Virus record (IMG/VR): IMGVR_UViG_3300028393_000001
Location: 59,963 to 123,962 of that record
Origin: a virus
Reading direction: 5' to 3' (one strand)
DNA length: 64,000 nucleotides
The stretch's first letter is position 1. The number at the start of each line of letters is the position of its first letter. Both the position numbers and the translations under genes were made by a program. Below are positions 11,001-19,248 of this stretch, piece after piece. The notes under the pieces are model-generated. The model had not been told where the DNA came from and made no database searches. It worked only from the letters and a program-made list of their open reading frames with translations.

Positions 11001-11293
11001 CAGAAGAACCATATTACGAAAAACTAGTTTATGAAAATGAAATCAAAGGCTATCAACTAAAATTAGTAGTCAATGAATTTCGTGGTAAGCAGTATATTCA
11101 CATACGCAAATACTTTCTTTCCTATGAGGGAGAGTATGTACCCTCTCGCGAAGGTGTAAGTATGGAGGCATCACTTCATAATATATTCTCCTTGTTAGAC
11201 GGATTAATGGAAATTTGCTCTAAGGAAGAATCCGCAGAGGCAATACTTACCTATTTTAGCGATAAAATTACTCACTTGAAGAATTTAGAATAA
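10997..11293 (+). CDS. PC4/YdbC-like ssDNA-binding protein
   Basis: 98 residues. The segment LVVNEFRGKQYIHIRKYFLS, then YEGEYVPSREGVSM, follows the core of the PC4 (transcriptional coactivator p15) domain: V-x-x-F-x-G-K-x-Y-I-x-I-R-x-Y-x(4)-G-E-x-x-P-x-R-x-G-I-S. PC4-like proteins dimerise through a beta-sheet and bind single-stranded or unwound DNA. In this place, just before the ligase and replication genes, a role in replication or transcription of melted DNA is likely (inference). Confidence 0.8.
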   Translation: MTEEPYYEKLVYENEIKGYQLKLVVNEFRGKQYIHIRKYFLSYEGEYVPSREGVSMEASLHNIFSLLDGLMEICSKEESAEAILTYFSDKITHLKNLE

Positions 11294-11304
11294 ACTGCTA
11301 TAAT
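11276..11304 (+). promoter_or_regulatory. Sigma70-type promoter for ligA
   Basis: TTGAAG, 17-bp spacer, TATAAT (11299-11304), 7 bp before the ligase ATG at 11312, so the transcript is nearly leaderless. Confidence 0.82.
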
Positions 11305-11311
11305 ATACTTT

Positions 11312-12265
11312 ATGAACAAGATAAAAGCCTACTTAGATGAAGCCTCGATTGCCTACTACTCGGGTAGTCCTATTATTAGTGATGAAGCATTCGACAGATT
11401 AGCCGAAACCTCAGGCTATATGAAGGTAGGCGCTCGTCAACACGATAATATCGCAAAACACCTCTACCCTATGTACAGTTTGCAAAAGTACTACGAGGAT
11501 GAAGGTGTAGCCCCCATTCAAGGGGTCAAAGACATTACTGTAAGTGTTAAACTAGATGGCGCTGCTGTCAGCCTACTTTATGCGAACGGAGAGTTAGTTC
11601 AAGCTCTTACTCGTGGAGACGGCATTGAAGGCACAGATATTACAGAAAAATTCCTTGCCCGCCGAGATCTAGCCCCCTTAAAAGTACCCAGGCTTGATGT
11701 ATTTCAGGTTACTGGTGAAATTGTCGCGTCTAAGGAAATTCCAAATAGTCGTAACTATGCGGCAGGTGCTCTTAACTTAAAAGATATGAATGAGTTTAGG
11801 ACTCGTGCAGTATCTTTCTATGCTTACGGCGTATTTCCTTATGAGCAGCCTACCTTTGTCCGAGACATGGTTATCTTGACTACTCAAGGTTTTCAAACCA
11901 TAATAGCTAAAGAACTAGATAAAATCTATCCATGTGATGGATTAGTATTCCGAGTAAATGACAATCACGAATTTGAAAAACTTGGATATACTTCAAAACA
12001 TCCTCGCGGAGCATATGCAAAAAAAGAACGCCAAGCCGCTGTTGAGACAACTATCGTATCAGTAGAGTGGAATGTAGGTAAATCAGGTAAAGTAACCCCC
12101 GTAGCCCACTTAGACCCAGTTTATATTGGTGATAAGTTAGTGAGTAAAGCAACCTTAAACAATCCTGGGTTTATTGAAATGTTGAATATCTGCATAGGCG
12201 ACCGAGTAGGAGTTATACTAGGCGGAGAGATTATTCCATGCATTACCCACAAAGTAGAATCATAA
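11312..12265 (+). CDS. ligA: NAD-dependent DNA ligase, N-terminal (adenylation/OB) subunit
   Basis: 317 residues. The start has the Ia-domain pattern (AYLDEASIAYYSGSPIISDE, with YY and D..D), then the adenylation motif V-K-L-D-G-A with the lysine that takes AMP (SVKLDGAAVSLLY), then ALTRGDGIEGTDIT, GEIV, CDGLVFRV, KHPRGAYAKK and an OB-fold (GDKLVSKATLNN; GDRVGVILGGEIIP). The Zn finger, HhH and BRCT domains are missing here and occur in the next gene. Phage T5 also has a two-gene ligase, so this looks like a natural split and not a frameshift: the pieces are 93 bp apart with a promoter between. Confidence 0.95.
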   Translation: MNKIKAYLDEASIAYYSGSPIISDEAFDRLAETSGYMKVGARQHDNIAKHLYPMYSLQKYYEDEGVAPIQGVKDITVSVKLDGAAVSLLYANGELVQALTRGDGIEGTDITEKFLARRDLAPLKVPRLDVFQVTGEIVASKEIPNSRNYAAGALNLKDMNEFRTRAVSFYAYGVFPYEQPTFVRDMVILTTQGFQTIIAKELDKIYPCDGLVFRVNDNHEFEKLGYTSKHPRGAYAKKERQAAVETTIVSVEWNVGKSGKVTPVAHLDPVYIGDKLVSKATLNNPGFIEMLNICIGDRVGVILGGEIIPCITHKVES

Positions 12266-12308
12266 TAAATTCAATCATACACATTAGACCAGCACAGAAA
12301 AAATAGAC

Positions 12309-12337
12309 TTGCCAAGGCACTCTAAATACAGTATAAT
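12309..12337 (+). promoter_or_regulatory. Sigma70-type promoter for ligB
   Basis: TTGCCA, 17-bp spacer, TATAAT (12332-12337), 21 bp before the ATG at 12359, lying between the two ligase genes. Confidence 0.83.
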
Positions 12338-12358
12338 AACACATAAATTGATAATACT

Positions 12359-13114
12359 ATGCAAAAGATTGAAATTCCTACAACTTGTCCATGCTGTTCC
12401 TACAAGCTAGAAATAGTCAATGAACAACTGTTCTGTAGAAATCTATCCTGCGAGGCTCAATTAGGTAAAAAGCTAGAGCATTTTACAAAGACTTTAGGTA
12501 TCAAAGGTTTTGGCCCTAAGACTATTGAGAAACTTGGTTTAGCTGATATTACAGAACTTTTTTACTTAGATAAGGCTTCCGTTGTTGAAGCACTTGGAAG
12601 TGAGAAAGTAACAGATAAGCTCCTAGATGAAATCGAAAGAGCTAAAGGTGCAGATCTAGCCACCGTTTTAGCGTCATTTTCTATCCCTTTAGTGGGTGGA
12701 ACTGCTTCTAAGAAAATTGCTAGTGTAGTTAGTTCTATAGAAGAAATTACACAAGAAACCTGCAAACAAGCAGGCCTTGGAGATAAAGTTACTTCTAATC
12801 TATTGAACTGGATTAGTATGGATTATCCAGAAGTAAAAGAGTTCTTGCCATTCTCTTTTAAGTCCAGTGAAGTAAAACCTGTTAGTACAAGTGGCCCAAC
12901 TATTTGTATTACTGGTAAGTTATCCTCATTTAAAACAAAATCAGAAGCAACCAAGATATTGGAAGCAGCAGGTTTTATAGTAGTAGAGTCCGTAACAAAG
13001 ACTTTAAAGTATCTAGTAGATGAGGACAGCAAAGGAAGTACAAAGCGCAAAAAAGCAGAAGAATATGGCGTAACAATAGTAACAAATCTAACCGATTTTG
13101 TATCAAAATTTTAA
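12359..13114 (+). CDS. ligB: NAD-dependent DNA ligase, C-terminal (Zn-finger/HhH/BRCT) subunit
   Basis: 251 residues. A four-Cys zinc finger (CPCCSYKLEIVNEQLFC and CRNLSCEA, residues about 9-37) is followed by helix-hairpin-helix repeats (GIKGFGPKTIEKLG; ASFSIPLVGGTASKKIA) and a C-terminal BRCT domain (ICITGKLSSFKTKSEATKIL; residues about 180-251). These are the parts absent from the upstream ligase gene, so the two products should assemble into one ligase. It has its own promoter. ATG after an AT-rich leader. Confidence 0.94.
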   Translation: MQKIEIPTTCPCCSYKLEIVNEQLFCRNLSCEAQLGKKLEHFTKTLGIKGFGPKTIEKLGLADITELFYLDKASVVEALGSEKVTDKLLDEIERAKGADLATVLASFSIPLVGGTASKKIASVVSSIEEITQETCKQAGLGDKVTSNLLNWISMDYPEVKEFLPFSFKSSEVKPVSTSGPTICITGKLSSFKTKSEATKILEAAGFIVVESVTKTLKYLVDEDSKGSTKRKKAEEYGVTIVTNLTDFVSKF

Positions 13115-13128
13115 AAAAGAGAAAATAA

Positions 13129-13872
13129 ATGAGTGAAAAAGCTAAAAAATGGTCTGACGAAACTGTAGCCCAACTATTGTCGATTGTTGGTCATGATAGT
13201 CCAGTAAGCGTCGCGCGGGTTGAGCAAGCAGCCGAAGCATTGGGTGTTACAGAACGCTCAGTTGCATCTAAACTGCGTCAACTAGACCGTGAAGTTGCTT
13301 CTATGGCAAAAGAAAAGGTATCGGCCTTTACCCCCGAGCAAGGTGCTGCATTGTCTAGTATGGTTAGCAGCAATTCTGGTGTGTATACTTATAAAGATAT
13401 TGCTGAGCGTTTTGAGCACGGTACTTTCACTGCTAAACAAATTCAGGGCAAATTACTTGCTTTGGAATTGACTGGCAATGTTAAGCCTGCTGAAAAAGTA
13501 GAAGCAGCTCGTACCTACTCTGATGCTGAAGAAAGCACTTTCATCAAGATGGCTCAAGCAGGTAAGTACATTGAAGAAATCGCAGTTACCCTAGGTAAGA
13601 GCATTCCTTCTGTTCGTGGCAAGGCACTTAGCCTGACACGTAAAGGTCAAATTGACCGCATTCCGGCACAAAAAGATAGCCATGCTAAGAACACTGTTGA
13701 TCCAGTGACTGCACTTGGTATGAGCATTGTTAACATGACTGTTGCAGAAATTGCAGCTGCTGTTGATAAAACAGAGCGTGGTCTGAAAACACTTCTTACT
13801 CGTCGTGGTATTTCTGTTAAAGATTACGATGGTGCGGCAAAGAAGGCTAAAGCCGAAGCTAAAGCAGCTTAA
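13129..13872 (+). CDS. Multi-HTH DNA-binding protein, T5 D5-like
   Basis: 247 residues made of three or four similar helix-turn-helix units: KWSDETVAQLL...GVTERSVASKLRQL, AFTPEQGAALS...FTAKQIQGKLLAL, TYSDAEESTFIKM...GKSIPSVRGKALSL and a last one ending KTERGLKTLLTRR. The units end in the pattern S-V-x-x-K-L. The C-terminus is Ala/Lys-rich (AAKKAKAEAKAA). Length and position between ligase and helicase fit the D5 DNA-binding regulator of phage T5, which is abundant early in infection; that match is from synteny, not from alignment. The GC content seems higher than its neighbours. A strong terminator follows. Confidence 0.78.
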   Translation: MSEKAKKWSDETVAQLLSIVGHDSPVSVARVEQAAEALGVTERSVASKLRQLDREVASMAKEKVSAFTPEQGAALSSMVSSNSGVYTYKDIAERFEHGTFTAKQIQGKLLALELTGNVKPAEKVEAARTYSDAEESTFIKMAQAGKYIEEIAVTLGKSIPSVRGKALSLTRKGQIDRIPAQKDSHAKNTVDPVTALGMSIVNMTVAEIAAAVDKTERGLKTLLTRRGISVKDYDGAAKKAKAEAKAA

Positions 13873-13892
13873 TTGTAACCTGTAGGTTATTC

Positions 13893-13928
13893 AAGGCCAG
13901 GAGTTAATTTTAGCTCTTGGCCTTTTTT
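13893..13928 (+). terminator. Intrinsic terminator
   Basis: 14-bp stem from AAGGCCAGGAGTTA to TAGCTCTTGGCCTT (G-U pairs included), loop ATTT, followed by TTTT. Confidence 0.92.
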
Positions 13929-13937
13929 ATTTGTAAT

Positions 13938-14237
13938 ATGAAAATAACAATTACTTACCACGATACAGAGTCGTTCACTGTGGAAGAAGTGGTTAAACAA
14001 GCAGAACATAATTACGGTAAATCTATTAAGGTAGATATTACCCCTGAATCAAATAAACCCCATGATTTAATATACTTCGGGTTACAACAAATTATAACAC
14101 ACCAACAGCTAGGACTATTATTTAATGATAAGTTCGGCTATCAAGCTAGCCTGCAAAAATTACGCAATGAGACTCTATATAAGTTACAAGAAATTTTAGA
14201 TCAAGTAATTATTGACAACGAAAGTAAGGTAGAGTAA
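13938..14237 (+). CDS. Hypothetical 99-residue protein
   Basis: ATG at 13938; a longer frame would begin inside the terminator stem. Product MKITITYHDTESFTVEEVVK onward, with an N-terminal beta-strand pair and helical remainder. Its TAA overlaps the helicase ATG (TAATG), so it is translated with the helicase; a helicase-loader-like or accessory role is only a guess from position. Confidence 0.62.
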   Translation: MKITITYHDTESFTVEEVVKQAEHNYGKSIKVDITPESNKPHDLIYFGLQQIITHQQLGLLFNDKFGYQASLQKLRNETLYKLQEILDQVIIDNESKVE

Positions 14238-15619
14238 TGGATATTAGCGCAGTTGTCATTAATAAACTACTAACAGAAAAGAATTTAGATGTTTGGAGCA
14301 AATTAAAGCTCGCGTTCCTTGACCCTGCCTACTCCTCAGTATATAGTTTAATTACTAGATACTATGACAAGTATAGTACTATACCATCGTTCGATGACTT
14401 AGACGCTATTGCTAGAGAGGGGTTGGCGCAAAAGACGCTAGCAACCCTTCGTCTTATTGATGAAACTGACGTTACTGCAGAAGTTGCCCTAGATGCACTT
14501 ATAGATCAGTATACTCAGAATCAAACTATTATTTTATTGGATAAGTTTATTGACAAACTACCAGTTTATGATAGTACAGAAATCAAAGAAAATTTAGCGA
14601 GTATAGTACTAACCTTAGATGAAAAAACTTTAACAACTGAAGGCGTGTATACCATGAGCGATATCATGGTTTTTATACGACCAGATGAATTAGCTAAAAA
14701 TCGCGTACACTTAGGACTTAATAATACTTTCGATAGTGTGCTTGGCGGCGTAGCTAGACAAGAACTTATTTTAATTGGCGGAAAGCGTGGATCTGGTAAA
14801 TCTATTACTTGCAGTAATATTATGATTAATCAGTACGAGGCCGGTAATGCCTCCATATACTTTACAATTGAAATGGAAGCTCATGAAACCTTACAACGTA
14901 ACATGAGTATCTTAGCCAATGTAAATCACCAAAATCTTAAAAATAATACTTTAACAGATTCAGAACTATTACAAGTAGTTAAATCTAGAGCAGGTATGTA
15001 TGAAGATTCAGACAAATTAGTTATGGCATTTATTAAAGATAGAGATCAATATAAGTTTGAGGAAACCTTAGTACGAGAATACGCTCTTAAGGATCAAAAC
15101 CAGATGGTTATCATTGATGATAGAGCATTGACCCTAAGCTCTATCGATTTGCACTTAGGTAAGATGAAATCTCGTTTTGGCGATAAGTTTACTGTAGCAG
15201 TTATTGATTACTTAAATCAGATCGTTGTAGAGGGCGCATCACAGTTTGACTGGCAACCACAAGTTATTATATCTAAGAAGCTAAAAGAGTTTGCTCGTAA
15301 GTATGATATTGTAATGGTAAGCCCATATCAGATTGATGCTAGTGGCGAAACACGCTTTGCAAAAGGCATCTTAGATGCAGCAGACATTGCCCTACTAATG
15401 GAAGCAAACGCAAAAGAGGACGCAGCAATGAGTTTTGAGACAACAAAGATACGCGGCGCCAAAGAGATGCGATTTACTAGTGGCATGGATTGGGATAGCT
15501 TACGTATTAGTCCTGTTTCAATTGAAAAACCTGCTGTTAAAGAAGATAAACCAAAAAAGATTAAACGAGCAGGAACTAAAGTGGACGAACCTGCATCAGA
15601 CTTACCCTGGGATACATAA
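14237..15619 (+). CDS. dnaB: Replicative DNA helicase (DnaB/RecA-fold family)
   Basis: 460 residues. Walker A is GGKRGSGKS at 181-189 (LILIGGKRGSGKSITCSNIM), Walker B and motif regions FTVAVIDYLNQIV and VSPYQID follow, and FTIEMEAHETLQRN is the helicase motif with the catalytic Glu. The N-terminal 150 residues are helical as in DnaB. It unwinds the fork ahead of the phage polymerase. The next gene, a primase, overlaps by one base (TAATG), giving a helicase-primase pair as in T5. The last 25 residues are charged and probably disordered. Confidence 0.94.
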   Translation: MDISAVVINKLLTEKNLDVWSKLKLAFLDPAYSSVYSLITRYYDKYSTIPSFDDLDAIAREGLAQKTLATLRLIDETDVTAEVALDALIDQYTQNQTIILLDKFIDKLPVYDSTEIKENLASIVLTLDEKTLTTEGVYTMSDIMVFIRPDELAKNRVHLGLNNTFDSVLGGVARQELILIGGKRGSGKSITCSNIMINQYEAGNASIYFTIEMEAHETLQRNMSILANVNHQNLKNNTLTDSELLQVVKSRAGMYEDSDKLVMAFIKDRDQYKFEETLVREYALKDQNQMVIIDDRALTLSSIDLHLGKMKSRFGDKFTVAVIDYLNQIVVEGASQFDWQPQVIISKKLKEFARKYDIVMVSPYQIDASGETRFAKGILDAADIALLMEANAKEDAAMSFETTKIRGAKEMRFTSGMDWDSLRISPVSIEKPAVKEDKPKKIKRAGTKVDEPASDLPWDT

Positions 15620-16470
15620 TGAGCGATCCAGTATTAGACTTACTTAAAGATAAGGGAGTACCTTTTCAAATTTCTGGAAAAGACTATGTAACTAAATGTT
15701 TTAATCCAGAGCATGATGACACTAACCCTAGCTTTCGTATTGACCGAATGACTGGAATAGCTCACTGTTTTTCTTGTGGATTTAAGACAAATATATTTAA
15801 ATACTATGGTCTACTAACTAATAATGTTTCTGTAAGAGTAGCAAAATTAAAAGAAAAACTAAATATTTTAAAAGAGAGTAGTGCAGGACTAGATCCCCTA
15901 GAGGGAGCAAAACCTGTTACACAGTCTTTTAGAGGTATCTCTACTCAAACATTAAAATACTTTAAGGCTTTTGAAACAGATCAAGTAGAAAAAATGCTAG
16001 ATCGCATTGTCTTTCCAATTACAGATGTTAGAGGAAAAACTGTTTGCTATGTTGGGCGTCACTCAATGTCAAATGGTAATCCTAGGTATGTTAATTACCC
16101 TAGTGGTGCTACAATTCCCTTATTCCCAGCTAAGTTTGCGGAAAAGCATAGAACAGTAGTCCTAGTAGAAGGCATATTTGATATGCTAAATTGCTACGAT
16201 AAGGGTTTAAAGAATACAGTTTGTACCTTTGGTACTAGTAAATTACTAAACGATGTTCCACAAAAACTACTTAGCTATAAAGTAATGGGTATTGAGAAAG
16301 TATTTATTCTCTATGACGGAGACGATGCAGGACGCGAAGCAGCTAAGAAGATTAAGCCGTTGATAGAAGAAGCAGGTTTCATAACAGAAATCATTGATTT
16401 ACCTGAAGGACAAGATCCTGGGGTAATTACACAAGAGGATGTAAACTCTTTAATAGAATATACAAAATGA
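15619..16470 (+). CDS. dnaG: DNA primase (CHC2 zinc finger, Toprim)
   Basis: 283 residues. The N-terminal zinc-binding motif uses C27, H32, C50 and C53 (TKCFNPEHDDTNPSFR; IAHCFSCGF). A Toprim domain follows with VVLVEGIFDML (catalytic Glu) and LYDGDDAGREAA (D-x-D). It is shorter than bacterial DnaG and has no helicase-binding C-terminal domain. It lays down RNA primers for the polymerase at 16467, with which it overlaps by four bases. Confidence 0.94.
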   Translation: MSDPVLDLLKDKGVPFQISGKDYVTKCFNPEHDDTNPSFRIDRMTGIAHCFSCGFKTNIFKYYGLLTNNVSVRVAKLKEKLNILKESSAGLDPLEGAKPVTQSFRGISTQTLKYFKAFETDQVEKMLDRIVFPITDVRGKTVCYVGRHSMSNGNPRYVNYPSGATIPLFPAKFAEKHRTVVLVEGIFDMLNCYDKGLKNTVCTFGTSKLLNDVPQKLLSYKVMGIEKVFILYDGDDAGREAAKKIKPLIEEAGFITEIIDLPEGQDPGVITQEDVNSLIEYTK

Positions 16471-18752
16471 CAAAAATTTGCATTATAGATAAAGCCCCAA
16501 GTAGAAATAATTATAGTATCTACTTTAATTTTGATTTTGAACTATTTCACATGAGTCAAGTACCTATTACTAAACTCCTTAAGAAAGATGTGGACTTAGA
16601 TATTGACTTAGAGCCGTATGACTTTGTTATCCTAGTAGGGGCTGAAGCAGCAAAAGAATATGCTAAAGTTAGTTCTGTAACTAACTATGCCGGACAACTA
16701 ATGCATGATAAATTCATATGTATTAGCAACCCAGCGATGCTACACTTCAAGCCAGAAGGTAAGCCTGATTTTCAAAGATCAGTAGATCGTATTCATAAGT
16801 ACATTGAAGGCTCTATTAAGAATGCAAGTATTACTGGAGATTATTTGGGTATTGTAAATACTACCCAAGCATTAAAATTCTTACAAGAAGTTTTTGATAA
16901 TGCTGAAGGTTATGTAGCAATGGATACAGAAACAACAGCCTTATATCCTAGAGATGGATATGTGCTGGGATTGTCTATTAGCTATAAAGATAAGCATGGC
17001 GCATATATTAGCACTGAGTGTTTAGACGAAGAGTGTCTTGAAAAAGTACAGCAGATTGCTGATAAATATGAAATAGTTTTTCATAATATGAAGTTCGACA
17101 TTAAGATGATCGAATATCATTTAGGAATTAAATTCAATAGAGCACGAGTACATGACACAATGCTAATGCACTATGCATTAGACGAAAACGATAGTCACGG
17201 CTTAAAACCTTTGGCTCTTAAATATACTGAGTATGGTGATTATGATGCAGAATTAGATAGTTTTAAGAAGGAATACTGCTCTAGCAAGGGATTATTACTT
17301 GAAGATTTTACTTATGACCTAATTCCTTTTGATGTAATTGCAAAATATGCTGCAATTGATACAGCAGTAACTATTACTTTATTCCATAAATTCTGGCCTA
17401 ATGTTCAAAAGAATACTAAGCTATTATGGGTATATAAGAACATTTTAATACCTGGTACCCTATTCTTAATGGATATGGAAGAAGTAGGTATTCCAATTGA
17501 TCGTGAAAGAATGACTTCAGCCGAGGGTTTCTTAGACTTACAAATTGCAGAAGCAAAACAAGAAGTATATGCTTTTCAAGAAGTTAAAGACTTTGAAAAA
17601 GACGCAGGAATTATATTTAATCCAAACTCAGTACAACAACTTAGAAAAGTTTTGTTCGACTATGTTAAACTTACTCCCACCGGAAAGAAGACCGGCACCG
17701 GAGCTATTTCAACTGATGCCGAAGTGCTTGAAGAACTATCCGAAGAACACCCACTACCAGCAGCCATACTTAAAGTTAGACAGCTTGGTAAGATCAAGAA
17801 TACTTACATCAGTAAAATCCTACCAGAGTTAGACAAAGATGGCCGAATTCGTACAAATTTTAATCTTATTTTTACCACTAGTGGGCGTTTGTCTAGTAGT
17901 GGGAAATTTAATGCTCAACAGATTCCACGAGATAATTCAATCATCAAAGGATGTATTAAGGCACCTGAAGGTTACAAAATAGTATCACAAGACTTAACAA
18001 CAGCTGAAATGTACTATGCGGCCGTTCTTAGTACTGATAAGAATCTTCAACAAGTTTTTATATCAGGCGGCGACTTTCACAGTACTATTGCTAAAATGGT
18101 GTTTGATCTAGTTTGCGAGGTTGAAGATGTTAAGAACACTTTTGGTTCTATGCGTCAATCAGCAAAAGCAATTTCATTCGGAATCTTATATGGTTCTGGC
18201 CCTCAAAAAGTATCTGATACAGTATCAAAATCAACAGGTGAATACTATGGTATCGACAGAGCAAAACAAGATATTAAATCTTACTTTGAAAAATTCAATA
18301 AACTTAAAAAGTGGCTGGATAGCCGTAAAGAATTTATTCAAGCTAATGGTTACACTTATAGCTTTTTTGGCAGGAAGCGTCGTCTTATCAATGTGTTCTC
18401 CACAGATAAGGGAATTGCTGCCCACGAGGTACGTTCCGGAATCAATGCAGAAGTACAATCTTTAGCAAGTGATATGAACCTATTTGGCGCTATGGATACT
18501 GCTAATGAAATCAAAGCTAAAGGTATAGACGCTAAAATATTCATGTTAGTACATGACTCAATTGTAGCCTTAGTTAAAGACGAGTGTGTAGAAGAATATT
18601 GCGAAATATTGAAGAGAAATACTCAAAAAGATCGTGGTTGTTCTATACAAGGTTATCCAATTGGTGTAGATCAAGAAGTAGGACAGGATTATAGTTTTGG
18701 AAAATTTGATAAACAGTATCTCGTTGAAGGACATAGCTTATCCAGTATTTAA
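16467..18752 (+). CDS. polA: DNA polymerase, family A with 3'-5' exonuclease
   Basis: 761 residues. The 3'-5' exonuclease starts at about 150 (AMDTETTALYPRDGYVLGLS, with D-x-E) and continues HNMKFDIKM and YAAIDTAVT. The polymerase part has TSGRLSSSGKFNAQQIPRD, motif A as SQDLTTAEMYYAA, motif B as RQSAKAISFGILYGSGP and motif C as MLVHDSIVAL. No 5' nuclease domain; that activity is separate at 24916, as in T5. In motif A the usual D-[YF]-[SK]-Q-[IV]-E reads D-L-T-T-A-E. Confidence 0.96.
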   Translation: MTKICIIDKAPSRNNYSIYFNFDFELFHMSQVPITKLLKKDVDLDIDLEPYDFVILVGAEAAKEYAKVSSVTNYAGQLMHDKFICISNPAMLHFKPEGKPDFQRSVDRIHKYIEGSIKNASITGDYLGIVNTTQALKFLQEVFDNAEGYVAMDTETTALYPRDGYVLGLSISYKDKHGAYISTECLDEECLEKVQQIADKYEIVFHNMKFDIKMIEYHLGIKFNRARVHDTMLMHYALDENDSHGLKPLALKYTEYGDYDAELDSFKKEYCSSKGLLLEDFTYDLIPFDVIAKYAAIDTAVTITLFHKFWPNVQKNTKLLWVYKNILIPGTLFLMDMEEVGIPIDRERMTSAEGFLDLQIAEAKQEVYAFQEVKDFEKDAGIIFNPNSVQQLRKVLFDYVKLTPTGKKTGTGAISTDAEVLEELSEEHPLPAAILKVRQLGKIKNTYISKILPELDKDGRIRTNFNLIFTTSGRLSSSGKFNAQQIPRDNSIIKGCIKAPEGYKIVSQDLTTAEMYYAAVLSTDKNLQQVFISGGDFHSTIAKMVFDLVCEVEDVKNTFGSMRQSAKAISFGILYGSGPQKVSDTVSKSTGEYYGIDRAKQDIKSYFEKFNKLKKWLDSRKEFIQANGYTYSFFGRKRRLINVFSTDKGIAAHEVRSGINAEVQSLASDMNLFGAMDTANEIKAKGIDAKIFMLVHDSIVALVKDECVEEYCEILKRNTQKDRGCSIQGYPIGVDQEVGQDYSFGKFDKQYLVEGHSLSSI

Positions 18753-19248
18753 ATTAGGGTTAATTAAACCTGAAACTATGGATAAAGTAGTTTTCTACCT
18801 ATATCAATATGAGTCAGAAGATAATGAAACTATTGCAAAGTTAAAAATAGTAGACGATTTAAATATAGACAAAGATAGTTTAGCACTTAGAAGATTAAAA
18901 TTAAAATCTGAAGGTGCTAACCTATTCAAAATTAATAAAGCTGTATATTTTATTGGCGACTTAATTAAAATAGCTACACCACATACGTGGTTTATAGACT
19001 CTAATGGAAAAATATTTAAATATGCAAAAACTACTAAAGCTAAACTTAAATTTCATAAAATAAAAGCACTAATACCAATAAAAGGAGGCGGAGTAATAAT
19101 AGAAGTAGAAGATCTAAATACTAGATTTAAAGCTCTGTATACTCCCGAAAGCATGAATAGATACGCAGGAATCTTACATTATGGTAAATCTTTGATTTTA
19201 TATGGCTTTTATGATAAGGCGTATGAAGAAACTTGGAGAAAGATTTAA
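18697..19248 (+). CDS. Phage protein of unknown function overlapping polA
   Basis: Up to 183 residues. The longest frame begins at TTG 18697 with AGGA upstream; TTG at 18724 (giving MKDIAYPVFKLGLIKPETMD) or ATG at 18778 are possible shorter starts. All but the last overlap the polymerase 3' end in another frame. The sequence looks like an N-terminal winged-helix-like part (VVFYLYQYESEDNETIAKLK) followed by a beta domain (TPHTWFIDSNGKIFKYAK). It sits between polA and the SF2 helicase. No family named. Confidence 0.72.
   Translation: MENLINSISLKDIAYPVFKLGLIKPETMDKVVFYLYQYESEDNETIAKLKIVDDLNIDKDSLALRRLKLKSEGANLFKINKAVYFIGDLIKIATPHTWFIDSNGKIFKYAKTTKAKLKFHKIKALIPIKGGGVIIEVEDLNTRFKALYTPESMNRYAGILHYGKSLILYGFYDKAYEETWRKI

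Noticed and set aside
12266-12358. Frameshift or insertion splitting one ligase gene
   Set aside because: The break is at a domain border, each part has its own start, and a promoter lies between. T5 has the same arrangement.
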